Of a DNA stretch of 64,000 nucleotides, positions 42,777-54,368 are shown in pieces (the first letter of the stretch is position 1; each line of letters opens with the position of its first letter). The position numbers and the translations under genes were made by a program. The stretch comes from Hexactinellida sp. DTS-2022 (lineage: Eukaryota > Porifera > Hexactinellida), in contig JAPNXP010000002.1 in NCBI GenBank assembly GCA_028753945.1, forward strand, positions 12,276,001 to 12,340,000, in the 5' to 3' direction. The notes under the pieces were generated by a model that was given only the letters and a program-made list of their open reading frames with translations, was not told the origin of the DNA and did not search any database.

Positions 42777-43599
42777 GTGGGTATGTGTATATATTTGTTT
42801 GTATGTTCCGAGTTAATTGAAGAAAGTGGACGGTTTCCAAATGTGATTTTTGGCATATAGGGGTAACTTTTGGCACCCGCCAACAGTTGAAGTTTCCACT
42901 CAAAATTTCTCACACCTCGACAATTTATGACGTCATTGTCACTTTTCGAGAACCCTGAAAATTCACTTAATCGCACATAATTCGCGCCCTCTAAGAGATA
43001 AAAATCTGAAAATTTAATAGAACATGTACATTAATGATGCGGACACGTTGGTCACACCAGATCACCAATATGCTTACTCATTATTTCGTGATGACGTATT
43101 CACTAAAATTTCACATTGTTAAATTAGACTATTTAGGCCTATTTACGCTTTATAATCAATGTTAGAGGTGTATAAACCACACACCAACCGCGAAACGGTT
43201 GGTGTGTGGTTGTGTTCTGCCGCGAAGCGACCTAGCAAGCGAAGCGCGCTAGTAGATAATAAATTAAAGAAATAGTTAATTATTTTGCAATGTTATCCAC
43301 GGTTACTTGAGTTAAGTCCACGAATTGCTTATTAAATTTTTTTTGTTCAAGTCCATTGTAAAGTAATACAATGTACAATTAAATAGAAGCCGGGTCGAAT
43401 TCACAATTTAAATCAATATAATTATCACATGTTGAAACAATGGAGATTGATTTAACAGTTATACCACAGTGGCACGAAACAGCCCTAACCTGGAACTAGG
43501 CATTTAGGTTGCAGATAACATTATAAACTATATTATTGACCTATGGGAAATCGACCCCAAGGAATCATTTGGTGTAATCAGAATTATTCCTTCGTTTCA

Positions 43600-43934
43600 G
43601 GTGTGAAATTTATGACGTCATTGTCACATTTCCAGAATCCTTAAATTAACTTAATCGCACATAATTCGCGCCTCTAAGAGAGAAAAATCTGACAGTTTAA
43701 TAGAACATGTACAATAATGATGCGGACACGTTGGTCACGCCGGATCGCCACTATGCTAGCTCAATATCGAATGATGACGTAATCATAAAAATTTTACATT
43801 GTTAAATTTGACTATTTCGGCCTATTTACGCTTTATAATCAATATTAGGAGTATATAAACCCACACCAACCGCAAAGCGGTTGGTGTGTGGTTGTGTTCT
43901 GCCGCGAAGCGACTAATCAAGCGAAGCGCGCTAG
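43600..43934 (+). mobile_element. Second Helitron copy, 5'-truncated
   Basis: From ATTTATGACGTCATTGTC to GAAGCGCGCTAG, about 327 bp aligning with the last part of the first Helitron, including the stem CACACCAACCG and CGGTTGGTGTG. It is followed by T at 43935. The 5' end is not found. Confidence 0.83.
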
Positions 43935-43999
43935 TAGTTTAATGAAAGGACAATGCTAAAAATTGAAAAACTATCAATTATTATATGTTAATATTATAT

Positions 44000-44625
44000 G
44001 CTATCCCCCTTAAGTAATCTAGAAGATTGCGATTTGAGTAGGCAGCAACTAATGTGAAGATCCTCTCTTCTCTTTTTCGGGACAGCTTGGAAATTTCTTT
44101 GTGTTTCCCCCTTCCCATTTCGAGTAAACTGCCTCATGAAGTGATTAATCCCGCTTCAAATGTTTTAGTAATTTTGGTAGGCTTGGTGTGAATGAGAAAT
44201 TCCAGATCCAAAGGCGTTGTGCCAGCCTTCCACAGAGTTGTTGGTACTCGCTTGCCTGTTGATAATTCGCATATACATATTCCATACCCTCATAGGAAAT
44301 GGCGGCATTCTTCTGGAATTATTAGGTAACTTCTTTCCTACTTAATCTCGAAGTATTTAGCTACTCCCATAGCTGATTGTGGATATTCTTCCATCGTCAT
44401 ATTGAATGAATCAATAACATCATTCTCAGGTACAAAGGTCAAACAAGGTAACATCTTGAGTTTCAGAGAAAACTCTTTATCTTGTTGGTACCTTGTAGTT
44501 AATCCTTCGGCTTGAATTTTTCTGTAAACACTCTGAGCTAATTGGAAGAAGCAGCCAGATACTGAAGCATTGAAGTGATTTTCGAAATAATTAATTGCGG
44601 CTTTCTCAAAATCTATAATAAATTA
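44000..44625 (-). pseudogene. MULE transposase remnant (FLYWCH-type family)
   Basis: Read on the minus strand from about 44620: AINYFENHFNASVSGCFFQL is the CxxH region with its His lost or shifted, then AQSVYRKIQAEGLTTRYQQD, LPCLTFVPENDVIDSFNM and GVAKYFEI. After frameshifts come the NNS-x-EGWHNAF region, which carries the catalytic Glu, and a basic C-terminal part. The pattern is typical of animal Mutator-like transposases and differs from the RING-bearing copy at 26.5 kb. Many stops; dead. Confidence 0.75.
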
Positions 44626-44907
44626 ATAATGGATTTCGGATTTAATTCGGGCTCTAGTTCGAGTATAGTTTGAGATTCATTTGACCATAAGTTCGTTCAT
44701 TCTTAGCCTCAAGCAACTATATACACAAGGGAATATGTAACCATCTTTTTCAGCATCATAACAAAACCAGTATTGACTTAATTTAAAATAGATAGAAATT
44801 GCGAGTTCAAAAAAAGAATGAGTCTGTGTACATCGCCTTCTCCAGAATCAAAAAGTAAGAAACTACCTCCCTTGTGAGAAAACTTTAGAGAATTTGGAAT
44901 GATCTGA

Positions 44908-45044
44908 CAGGGCTGGCGCCACCGGGGGTGTCCGGACACCCACTGTCTCAAGGAAATGAAGCGGTGCTTGTACAGTGACACCCACTAGACTATACAGTGG
45001 ACACCCACTACACCCACACCTCATAATACGTGGCGCCGGCAATG
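44908..45044. mobile_element. Possible hAT-like MITE
   Basis: CAGGGCTGGCGCCACC at the left and GTGGCGCCGGCAATG at the right form inverted ends around GGACACCCACT repeats. No target duplication was found. Confidence 0.5.
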
Positions 45045-45124
45045 GATCACTTCAGCACAACAAGAAGGATTGCCAAAATATTCTACCGCTGTACTTTTGC
45101 AATTTCGTATTGTTCATTTAATTT

Positions 45125-45285
45125 CGTATTTTCATTGGCGTCCTTCTAGTCAAATCGGGTAATATTTTTCCTAATTAAGTATTTATTTTCGAAATATTTA
45201 GCTATTTCTATAGCCTCGTCAGGAAATGATTGCATTAAAATACTGAAACAATCGATATCGTCTATTTCTGAATAAAAGCCTTTTT
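45125..45285 (-). pseudogene. Second MULE transposase fragment
   Basis: Minus-strand reading FYSEIDDIDCFSILMQSF, PDEAIEIAKYFENKYL matches the region FVPENDVIDSFNMTMEEYPQ of the neighbouring remnant. It is about 50 codons from a different, diverged copy. Confidence 0.6.
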
Positions 45286-45289
45286 TCTA

Positions 45290-46809
45290 GGGGGGGCGCG
45301 GGGGAGCAATTACCCCCCCCCCCCCTCCCGGTTTTCTGCCCCAGTAGGATATTTCAGCATGCCCCCCCTTATACTAATAATTATTAATCTTTCAAATTGA
45401 CCCCCCTTTTAAACAATCCTAGAAAAATCACTGAAAGCCATTTAGTAAGCATCCTAATACTAATAGCGAAAACATTATCCACGTGATATCGTGCAACCAA
45501 GCAAAAAAAAAAGCATCCCGTGATAACAGAAATAAAATTATCCTCCAGTGTATTAATTGCAGCCTATTTTAACAATAGGGATTTTAATCCACACAAAATA
45601 CTCGACTAGTAACTTATTAACGGCTATCTAAACTACTCTGAAATGACTATAAATATCTTATTTATATAGATATACTACATTACAAAATGGTACAATTGCA
45701 CTATCTTACACCCCCCTAATTTTTTAATGATGGCCAAAATCACTGTATGCCACGTGATAGAACACGTCGAGACATGAAGATTGAGCTAAAGATCACTAAA
45801 ATCGGTCAAGAAACAAAAAAGTTTAAATTTTTCTAGCTCATAAGCCAAACTCTATGGGAAAAATTGAAATCATCACTGAAGCGAAATATACAATAAAATA
45901 GTATTGTAGTAGCATAGTTATTTGCATACAAGCCAATTCGCATGTCTAACACTTCAATTCGTTATTAGGGTGTCAGATTCATTTTATAAGATTCCTATTC
46001 TGAATTTCAAATCTCCAGTTTCAAATTATTCTACAAAATGCTAAGCGACAATATTCATTATTTCAACTGGTATTAGATTCTTATTTAATTATTAGTCTGT
46101 ATCAGTGTTTCTCAAACTTTTTGCAGCCCGGACCAAAAATGAGATACCTCCGCGTACCACTAGAAGGAGCTCGCGTACCACAGGTCTGTATAAAATTGAA
46201 AACCGATAACTTGAGACGCATACCGCCATGCTGTAGCTAGCTACGACGATGCGTTTAATATAGGCATACCAAGTTTAAATTGCTTCCTCTGCCCCTCATT
46301 GTAAACCTGATCAACTGAAAGTACTATCTGGTCAACTGAATATATCTGGTTGCCAACCAAATACCAAATACTGATATTCTGCATCAACCCGAATATTGAA
46401 CTAATAGGTTTCAACATTGCTTATTAGCAACTTTTCTCATTATCAACTAATTTTCAGACACTGATCATTTAAGAAAGTTCTCTTAGTAGCAACAGATTTA
46501 CAGTTTATAGAAACTCGAATGAATGTATATTTATTTAAAGGTGCTTATCCATTAACTTCTGTTTAGATCTGATGGAAAATATTCAGTGACGAGGGCAGGG
46601 GGGGGGCTTTGGGGGCTAAGCCCCACCAAATCCGAAATTTAGCCCCCCTAAATTTTATAAAGTTAGCCCCCTAATTTAATTACTGATGGTGTTTACGTAT
46701 AAAATAGTACAACATTTCTATATTTAATTAAATAATTTCTGAAATTAATATTTTAGATATCAATGTTCTCATATACTTTAGTATTGTTTCTTTAATTAAT
46801 TCTTTAGAC
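45290..46809. other. AT-rich stretch with G/C runs and a hAT end
   Basis: No gene. Near 45295-45330 there are long G and C runs. At 46104 CAGTGTTTCTCAAACTTTTT with GCAGCCCGGACC is a typical hAT MITE tip without a visible partner. Near 46590, GGGCTAAGCCCCACC with TTAGCCCCC looks like another decayed MITE. Confidence 0.5.
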
Positions 46810-47115
46810 CAGGGGTCTCCAAACTTCGGCCCGCAGGAGCAAAATATGCAGGCCCGCCAAATAATTTTGCCTATTGAAATATTTCGTTATGCATCCAATT
46901 GCATTTTTGTTCCATACTGATCTAATTTGAATGGTAATGACAATGTTTCGAGTGTTTCAAATTTACAATTAGAAATTGACAAATTAGTTACCTACAAATA
47001 GAAGCAGAACTCAAAAAACTGAAATATTTCTGTCGAGGGTATTTTTTCTACGTATTATGATCTTGCGTCCTCAATCATGTTTTAATACACTAATGAAAAC
47101 GGTTGGAGAGCCCTG
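46810..47115. mobile_element. hAT-type MITE
   Basis: Tips CAGGGGTCTCCAAAC and GTTGGAGAGCCCTG. The flanks CTTTAGACC and CTTTGACC are near-duplicates with one base lost. It is 306 bp and non-coding. Confidence 0.75.
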
Positions 47116-49440
47116 CTTTGACCAAATAATTCATATATAATTAGTCAATATTCCTTTGTAATCAGGTTGTCAATCCAATCCAACCGATATCGTGGGTTGC
47201 ACAATAGACGCTGCACCTGAGAAATCCAATTGATATTGACCATCGATAATCGCATTCGATTTGATAAGGTTTTTCTATCGATTTCTCTAATGGTTTTTAT
47301 CGATTTTTCTAAGTTATTTAGGTCGGTTGATCATAATATTTACATGTTGTTAGCTTATTACCTAGATATATTTTATTTTAGTTGAAATTATAATCGATTC
47401 TTTATTAGTCACATCAGAGGCAACACTATTTATGCATTTCAGTAGTAACTAGATACTATTCGCATTTGAACATACCCTTGGATTAAAGAATCGAATTATC
47501 GAAAATTATGATGTTGATTTAAATTAATAATGAAAAAGGGTATACACATTGTCTGAAACTGACAACCAAGTTGCAATAATGATTTGAGATAAATGTTAGA
47601 TCTTATTTTATCCATCAATTTGGGTAAAAATATTTCACCAATCGAGAAACAGAAATAAAATCGATCCAGGTCCATTGATTGCGTTCCAATCTATCTAAAC
47701 TATGGACAATCCAATTGATTCGAAAAATCAGCAATCGAGTATCGAAAATAATCTCGATTGGATTGGAAAGTAAAATGTAGTATAATACCGCTGTGGGATT
47801 ACTAAAAAATTGTTAGATTCTTTTGAGGTTCTCGTTGGACCTCTATTTTTGAGTGATTGTCCAGGACTCCAGGGGCTTAAGCCCCACAAAACAGTTGAGG
47901 CTGGCCTCGCCCCTGAAAATATTGTTCCAAAAAATGTCAAATATGAGTGCTCCGTATTTCGGAATTTCGATTGTATCCTCATTTTGAAGAGACTGAGTTC
48001 GAAAGAATCAAATATATACTAGTTGCATATTGCTTAATGCCTGTTTTATAATACATTTTATATTTAATATACTGTTTTGACCAAATGACCACAGTACAAT
48101 TGTCTTGGAGATCAAATTTGTCAACATTCATAATATTTTGTAAATAAGCTCCTCCCAGATTACTACAATATTATTACATGTGTTGAAATTCCTATTAATA
48201 AATACTAGAATGGAAATAAAATCAGAATCCTATGCGCCTTGGTATCATGTAAAGCAGTGTTGTCTGTTATGATAAATCCCAAAAGAGGTAGCCACACATT
48301 AGTTTGTCTAGAAATACTTAGATAATATGAGAAGCGTTTGCGGATTTTCGAAAATATTAGAAGGATCACATTAATTAATTAAAACTTATTCACAATTTCT
48401 TCATATCAAATAACATCATTTACATCACTAGTAAACAATTCTATAACATTTAAATCAGGCTTATCAGGGTATTAAATCAAATCAAATATTTCAAATTATT
48501 GATTTTGGAAAATAATCATTTATTTATAGCCATGCAACTGATACAATTATTTATATGTCATACAGAGTAAACAAACTTCATGTAGTGTATATGGATTTGT
48601 TTTAATTACTCAGAGGATAATTAAAAATTAAATCCTATCTGTTTTTACCGACTATTATTTCTGCAAACTTCTTGAGCCTAAATAGTGTGATTCTAATATG
48701 TTGTAAATTTATTTCTCAAAGTAACAAATCCTGCTTAATAGTCAATATTAATTAGTGTGCTATCGCGAAACGACAGACTCCGAAGAGCTTTACCAAATCA
48801 TTAGTAAAAATTGAACATGGATTTCATAAATTAATAGCATTTATCACGATTCTTGATTTCCTAAGAATTGTTAAAAATTTTAACCAATGATTTAAGAGAT
48901 TCTTTTGAATCATGAATCATTAGGTTGGATGGAGTCTTCTTTTTGAAATAAATTAAGATTGGCATGAGTGATTTTTCCTGAATGATTTGTAATAATTAAT
49001 TTTAAAAATAACATTTATAATTTGGAGCGCCGCGCCGGCTCCTGCTCCCCAAATACAAACTAGCTTCCTCCTGAAATTCGAAGTACGTAATCCTATAATA
49101 ATATTGTTCTGTTTTCTGTTATTACCAAACAGAATTATACATATTTTGCAATCATTTCAATGGTTTTTATGCAGTAATGAAACATTATAATACAATTCAA
49201 TCAGAAACCCTCTATCTAATTGGAAGCACTCTAAATTAGTCAATTGTAAGTTTTACAAATTACAATTGGAATGATTATTGTTAAACAATTGTTGGTTTCA
49301 TAAAAGTGTCATACAAACCACAAGTGGTAAAGACCTTAGATAACTCAAATTCCAAAATGGCATACAAATCACCACTTATATGAATATAAAAGAGTTTCAG
49401 AGAAGACAATTCTAAAATTGCACATTTATATATCACACTT
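47116..49440. other. AT-rich stretch, no gene seen
   Basis: No coding signal. A small CAGGGGC...GCCCCTG inverted pair lies at about 47868-47915. A GC-rich hairpin GGAGCGCCGCGCCGGCTCC stands out near 49024 in otherwise AT-rich sequence. Confidence 0.45.
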
Positions 49441-49559
49441 AATTATTCTTTCATTGATCATTAATGGCAATTGCTCCTTCATTCCAACCTTTGATGGTTC
49501 CTACTATCTTCCCTACTGATAATGAAATGACATTAAAGCAACTTTTTCGTGCTGTCACT

Positions 49560-50318
49560 ATAGTATAGATTAAGATACCTGTATCACGTGGTTGCAGACA
49601 AATAGGATTTTAGCTAGAGGAATGCTATGTAAATGCGGTAGCATGATGCGTCCTGGAGCATTTGCAGCTATATCAGAAGGAAAGGGGTGATGTCCGGAAA
49701 AACTGCAAAAGTTCGCGTCACTAAGGATTGGTTCATTTTCGAAGGTTCCAAAGTACCATTAACGTATTGGTAGAATTTCTCTATTTCTGGGCAGATAATC
49801 TGCAAACAACGGCATTTTTACACAATAATCTTGGTTGGGGAGAGCATACAATCACTGATTGGAAGAACTATATTCGTGACTTGTGTGTTTAAGTATTTTT
49901 AATTAATCCCAAACCAATTGGCGGTCCTGGACATATTGTTGAAATAGATGAATCTAAATTCGGGCACAGAAAATATTCCAGAGGTCGTTTACATTCAGGT
50001 CAATGGGTATTTGGAGGGATTGATAGAGAAACAAAGGAGGTTTTTATGATCCCTGTACTTGATCGGACAGCAGCAACTTTAGTCCCGATCGATGAATGGG
50101 CGTCGTATAATTTAATTCCTGCTAGCACATTCCAACACTTAACCGTTAACCACAGCGTAAATTTTGTAAATCCCACCACTGGTGTACATACCCAAACTGT
50201 GGAAAGTACTTGGGGTCAAGCCAAAAAAGGGATGAGGAACTCCATGACTACAAACCCGGAACTATTGGACACCTATCTGGCAGAAATATGTTGGAGAAAA
50301 AAATATGTAGAAGAATAG
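49560..50318 (+). pseudogene. Merlin transposase remnant (IS1595/ISXO2-like)
   Basis: After a cysteine-bearing part read in mixed frames (CGSMMRPGAFAAIS near 49650), an open frame from about 49910 shows HIVEIDESKFGHRKYSRG, with the first catalytic Asp and the usual basic RG turn, then WVFGGIDRETKEVFMIPV. About 15 codons seem lost before IDEWASYNLIP (second Asp). Then come FQHLTVNHSVNFVNPTTGVH and VESTWGQAKKGMR, the E/W block of this family. It ends at WRKKYVEE, where the P3 element begins. Merlin elements are cut-and-paste transposons related to bacterial IS1595. The N-terminal half is broken, so it is inactive. Confidence 0.85.
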
Positions 50319-50662
50319 CATTCTATACATAAGGCAATGGTGCTGATTGATGGACTTGGACCAGGGATTTGTTAGGTCAGTCAAATTAAATTTTGCGTAA
50401 AGCTTATTTCATGCTGGCATTTAGCATTGTACACCCTAAACTAACCATTATAATTCATTCTACACCAATTTGCACCAAAAATGGTACATCGGAAGGAATG
50501 TCGAAAACTTGTGATTATCTAATTTTTAACCAACCATAATATTTATATATTATTTTACTACTTAGTTAAAAGTTTTTTAAATCACTGTTAAATTCATTTC
50601 ACGACACTTATCTCATCAGAAACTTTCCCCAACAGTACAATTCATTTGAAACTTCTAATAGC

Positions 50663-51422
50663 ATGTCTAGTGTTGTTGTCCCAGGCTGCAAGTCTAATTA
50701 TAAAAGCCAAGATGAGTCTACCTTTGCTTTTCATTTCCCAAGAGACCCGAAGTTACTTGAAGAATGGTTCAGGGCAATTCCACTGCCAAGGAAGGACTAT
50801 GAAACCAACAAGCAGATGAGGCTAAGTATCTATAATTTCAATTTATTGATTGCCCAATTTATATTAGTTCTTTAGGTATGCATTCGTCATTTCAAAGAAG
50901 ATGACATCGAAAGGACTATATCCTACAATGACGGGGTTCATACTGTTACAGTTTCCAGAGAGAGAATAGCTCTGAAGAAGACAGCAGTACCCAGCATTTT
51001 CCCAACTGTCCTTCCTATCTTTCAGAATTCAATTCCAAGCCAAAGAGACTATGCCTAGATGACAAAGAACGACTGCTGATGGAATCTGCATACTCCAAGA
51101 GCATAACTGACAACGAAGAAACGGTGGATAAGTTCCTAGTTAATTCATATTCTGATCTTCTTTCTAAGCTAAATTTAATCGACCTACCAAACGGCTGGAT
51201 AACTAATGTGTCTAATAACACCCCTTTATTTTTTATAAAAATCGTTATTTTAGAAACCGGACCTTTCATCGACCGATCTGTATTAGTTAACGATGATTTG
51301 TAGATCAAAGCATTTAATAATAAAAACGTCACCATTCCGATCTCGCGAATTTTTATTAATGACACTCGCCAAACTGAGACCATCCTCGATGAAGTAGATA
51401 CATTTTCACTCTTAGTTCAAAC
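50663..51422 (+). pseudogene. P3 transposase, part 1: THAP domain
   Basis: MSSVVVPGCKSNYKSQDEST opens at 50663. The first zinc cysteine is missing (VVV before PGC), FHFPRDPKLLEEWF has the Trp, and a stretch of about 55 bp with stops separates this from VCIRHFKEDDIE at 50877, which keeps the third Cys and the His. That stretch could be an intron or a small insertion, but no clean splice pair fits the frame. AVPSIFP closes the domain. After a stop the frame continues MESAYSKSITDNEETVDKFL and DLPNGWITNVSN, matching the helical part of P2, until the hAT MITE at 51423. Confidence 0.83.
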
Positions 51423-52150
51423 CAGTGGCGGTGCGTGTGCTCCACCACTAGGTGGTCACCCATGGGTCAGCAAGTATATTTAGGGTCAAACACCAAATAT
51501 AGTATAGTTAAATCATGTTTAATCTAGCTTCTCGAGCTATACACCATATGCTACGCATATGCAGGATATGCCCAGAATAGCATTCACGCCTAGTTTTTCT
51601 AATATATTTAACGAAATAGGGGTTGTAATTTTTCCACTATGCTGAATACTAGACTTCAGGGATTGGGAGTTCTCGGAGTTAATAGAGCGAGAACTCTTAA
51701 CATTGATGATGCCGTTTTAATTGACAAATTTGCTAATAATAAGAGACGGATCATTCTCAATTAGTGTATAAATACTTCATAGTCTAAATTCCTTGTTTGA
51801 TCAATTAGAATAGCCAAAAGAAAGGATACCCAATAAATAAAACAAAATTAATGTAGCTGTACATCTTACAGGGTGGTCAGGAGGGTGGTCAATCACTTTG
51901 ATAGGGTGGTCATCTGCAGGGGCGCCCGCAGGCATACGCACTATACGCACGTGCGTATAGTAAATTTTATCTGTAATTAATTTTAACACTCTTTTGTGCT
52001 AACATTTTTTGAAATTAGTCACAAGAGTCATGAGTTTGGAAATTGGATACAGAAACTTCCTGAAAAAACATATTGTGCGTACATTAATTTTTAACCTGCG
52101 GGCGCCCCTGGTCATCTGACCACCCTGGACCACCCTTGGCGCCGCCACTG
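51423..52150. mobile_element. hAT-type MITE in the P3 gene
   Basis: Tips CAGTGGCGGTGCG and GGCGCCGCCACTG. The flanks GTTCAAAC and CTTCAAAC form an 8-bp duplication with one change, and the P3 frame is continuous on both sides (LLVQT, then LQTINSQTE). It is 728 bp and contains another MITE. Confidence 0.87.
51917..52110. mobile_element. hAT-type MITE nested in the previous one
   Basis: Tips CAGGGGCGCCCGCAGG and CCTGCGGGCGCCCCTG are perfect inverted repeats, flanked by GTCATCTG at 51909-51916 and 52111-52118. It is 194 bp; the interior carries a TATACGCACGTGCGTATA palindrome. The identical duplication suggests it is young. Confidence 0.93.
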
Positions 52151-54368
52151 CTTCAAACTATTAACTCTCAAACTGAATGTTCTATTAACAACCATATAAA
52201 ACTTGCTATCCATGAACTCGAAAGTGCAATTAAGCTTGTTGATGGTGACTCGATAGACCTAGACAAAGATTATTTACATTCCAGTAGCGAATTTCTGAGT
52301 ATTTCATTCCACTTTTTAGTGGGCAACTGATAAATTTGATAAATGCTGAAAGTCGTCGACGGTATAATATTTTAACTCAAGTATTTTCACTAAAAATTCA
52401 TGGAATATCAACCTGCATGTTACCGACTTATTCAATCATCCAATTGCTTAATCTTGCCTCACGAGAGAAATTTGATTGGTATAAAAAACACTCTGGGTAT
52501 TGAAGGTGATTACTTTCAAATTCTAAAGGAAATAACTTCCAAATTTAGCCATAGGGAACGCCATGTGATACTTCAAATGGACGTAGTTCACATCCGTAGT
52601 GATGCTTCATATAAAGGAGGTAAAGTTTTGAGCGCCATCGACAACCCTAGCGACCCACCCACAACTGTGTTTTCAATGATGATTTCCAGTCTTATGAAAA
52701 ATTTTTCCACCATTTTTCGTACTGATTTCGTTAGGGTCTTCCAACGCGGCTGATTTATATCCAATAATTAAAAAAACAATTGGTGATATAGAGAGTTGTA
52801 ATTTATTTGTTGAGGCAATATGTACCGATAATTATCCTTTAAATGTCAGTGTATTTAAATTATTTTCATATGACGCGAAAATATTGCAACCGCGAGTTGT
52901 ATCCATGTAACCCAACTTCGCAACCTTATTTTATTCTTTGACATAGTCCACATTATGAAATCTATTCGTAATAACTGGTTAAATTTAAAGGACTTTGAGA
53001 AAACTTTTATTTATCCTGATTTTGAGACTTGCACCGATGATATTCCACTACCAGTAATCATACCATCTACTCAGCTTAAAGTTTCTATACCTGTTGCTAA
53101 TATTATTTTGGATCCGAGGGAATTGACTAAGTCAAAATACCCTCCAATATGCTTTGCAGCATTTGACGACCTCAGAAACTTATTTAAAAGCTGACAAATT
53201 TTCTATAATTAATAGAGCCCCCAAACTAACATCAAAAGCATGTTGGCCATCTCGTTTAGAGCGACAAAATGTAAACTTAGCTCTTAAGATCATTCATGAA
53301 TCAACAGCAGCGGGGCTCTCTAGTTTCTATAATCGCCATATCGTCAAATTCATACATTTGATAAATAAAATCTGGAACATTTTCAATGTTAATTGGGTCG
53401 GAAAAGATATTCGCTTCACTATCCAAATTTTGATCCGCTTCGCTTGAACGATCTGAGATTATCCTTTTGGACCATGTAGTTAAATGGCTGGATTGTTGGA
53501 AATTACTTCCCACGCCTAGAGGGAAGCTTACACCACAAACATTCACTAGTTTTAGACATACTTATATTGCCCTCTCTTAGTACAAAGATTGACCCTTGAA
53601 TGCGGTTTTGAATATTTGCTGACGTATCGAATACAAAATTACCCATTAGAACATCATTTCGGGCTATATCGTCAAATGTCTGGTTCAAACTATAATACAT
53701 ATATCTTACTGTCAAATTTTGGAGAGTGAACGTCGACTTCAATTATCTAATCTCTTCAAAATTTTTAACATAATCAACAGTCTGATAAAATATCTCTTAA
53801 ATAATATTTGAAAAATTTTACACAGGAGGACGATGAAGAAATGCACCCAGAGTTTGATTTTGAGTATGTTACAAGTGAAATACTTAACATTCCTAACCCT
53901 ATATTTGATAATTCGCAAATTGAATGCCTAAATTACGTGGCTGGGTATGCAATCTTTTCGTACCTTAAAAATTCTAAAGAATGTCGAGACTGCAAAGATT
54001 TTTTAACATCTCCGAAAGATATTCAAGTGTTTAACGACACCGGATTTTCAATGATTGAATTCCTTGATAGAGGCTCAATTAGGTATCCATCTGAAATTAT
54101 CTACCAATCTCTCATCATAATGTATGAAATATTTTTGAAAATCGATAACCATTCACATTTAATAAACTATTTACGAGGGATCCTGCCGTCGGAATTTGGT
54201 TCAGTTGTCACTTATTATTGTAGAAGAAAAGAATAGTGAAATATGGAGGCAATGGTGTGTTTGTATGATTCCAAAATGGGAAATTCTTAATTTTTTAAAT
54301 ACTACTGTAGCTAATTTTATTTTATCGAAGAAGGTTAGAAACTTTAATTCGATAGTTATTGGTCGAGA
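52151..54368 (+). pseudogene. P3 transposase, part 2: catalytic core, insertion domain and C-terminus
   Basis: Begins LQTINSQTECSINNHIKLAI. The core shows RHVILQMDVVHIRSDASYKG (first catalytic Asp) near 52560-52620. A shift near 52740 follows, then a TDNYPLNVSVFKLFS reading near 52830, IVHIMKSIRNNWLNLKD near 52940, and SRLERQNVNLALKIIHESTA at 53250. A gap and stops around 53400-53600 separate this from PLEHHFGLYRQMSGSN (53650) and ERRLQLSNLFKIF. The last long piece (53808-54236) has YVAGYAIFSYLKNSKECRDC, with the paired cysteines, then FLDRGSIRYPSE. It reaches RNFNSIVIGRD, where the P-type MITE is inserted at 54369. Broken but nearly full length. Confidence 0.85.

Larger units (their letters stand above)
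41630..43252 (+). mobile_element. Non-autonomous Helitron, with a hAT-type element inside
   Basis: Starts TCTATACTATTAAAACACAA and ends GAAGCGCGCTAG, inserted between A (41629) and T (43253) with no duplication, as Helitrons do. The interrupted host sequence can be compared with uninterrupted array units (ATTGATAATAAATTATA near 18133), which confirms both ends. Near the 3' end there is a stem CACACCAACCG and CGGTTGGTGTG. Without the nested insertion the element would be about 510 bp. No Rep/helicase gene. Confidence 0.88.
41365..43480 (+). repeat. Dispersed copy of the hairpin-array unit, split by a Helitron
   Basis: Hairpin at 41371-41490 (GAGCTGTGCCGACAGCAT with ATTCTGTCGGCACA), then CGCCCTGTCATCAACGCC and GAGTTTAATGCAATTCATTG as in the array units. 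The unit is cut at 41629 and resumes at 43253 with TAGATAATAAATTAAAG and GCAATGTTATCCACGG. It shows that the array unit is an interspersed element in its own right. Confidence 0.85.

Noticed and set aside
42624-42976. Frames on both strands within the hAT element
   Set aside because: They run through the inverted end and Helitron sequence and carry no transposase motif.
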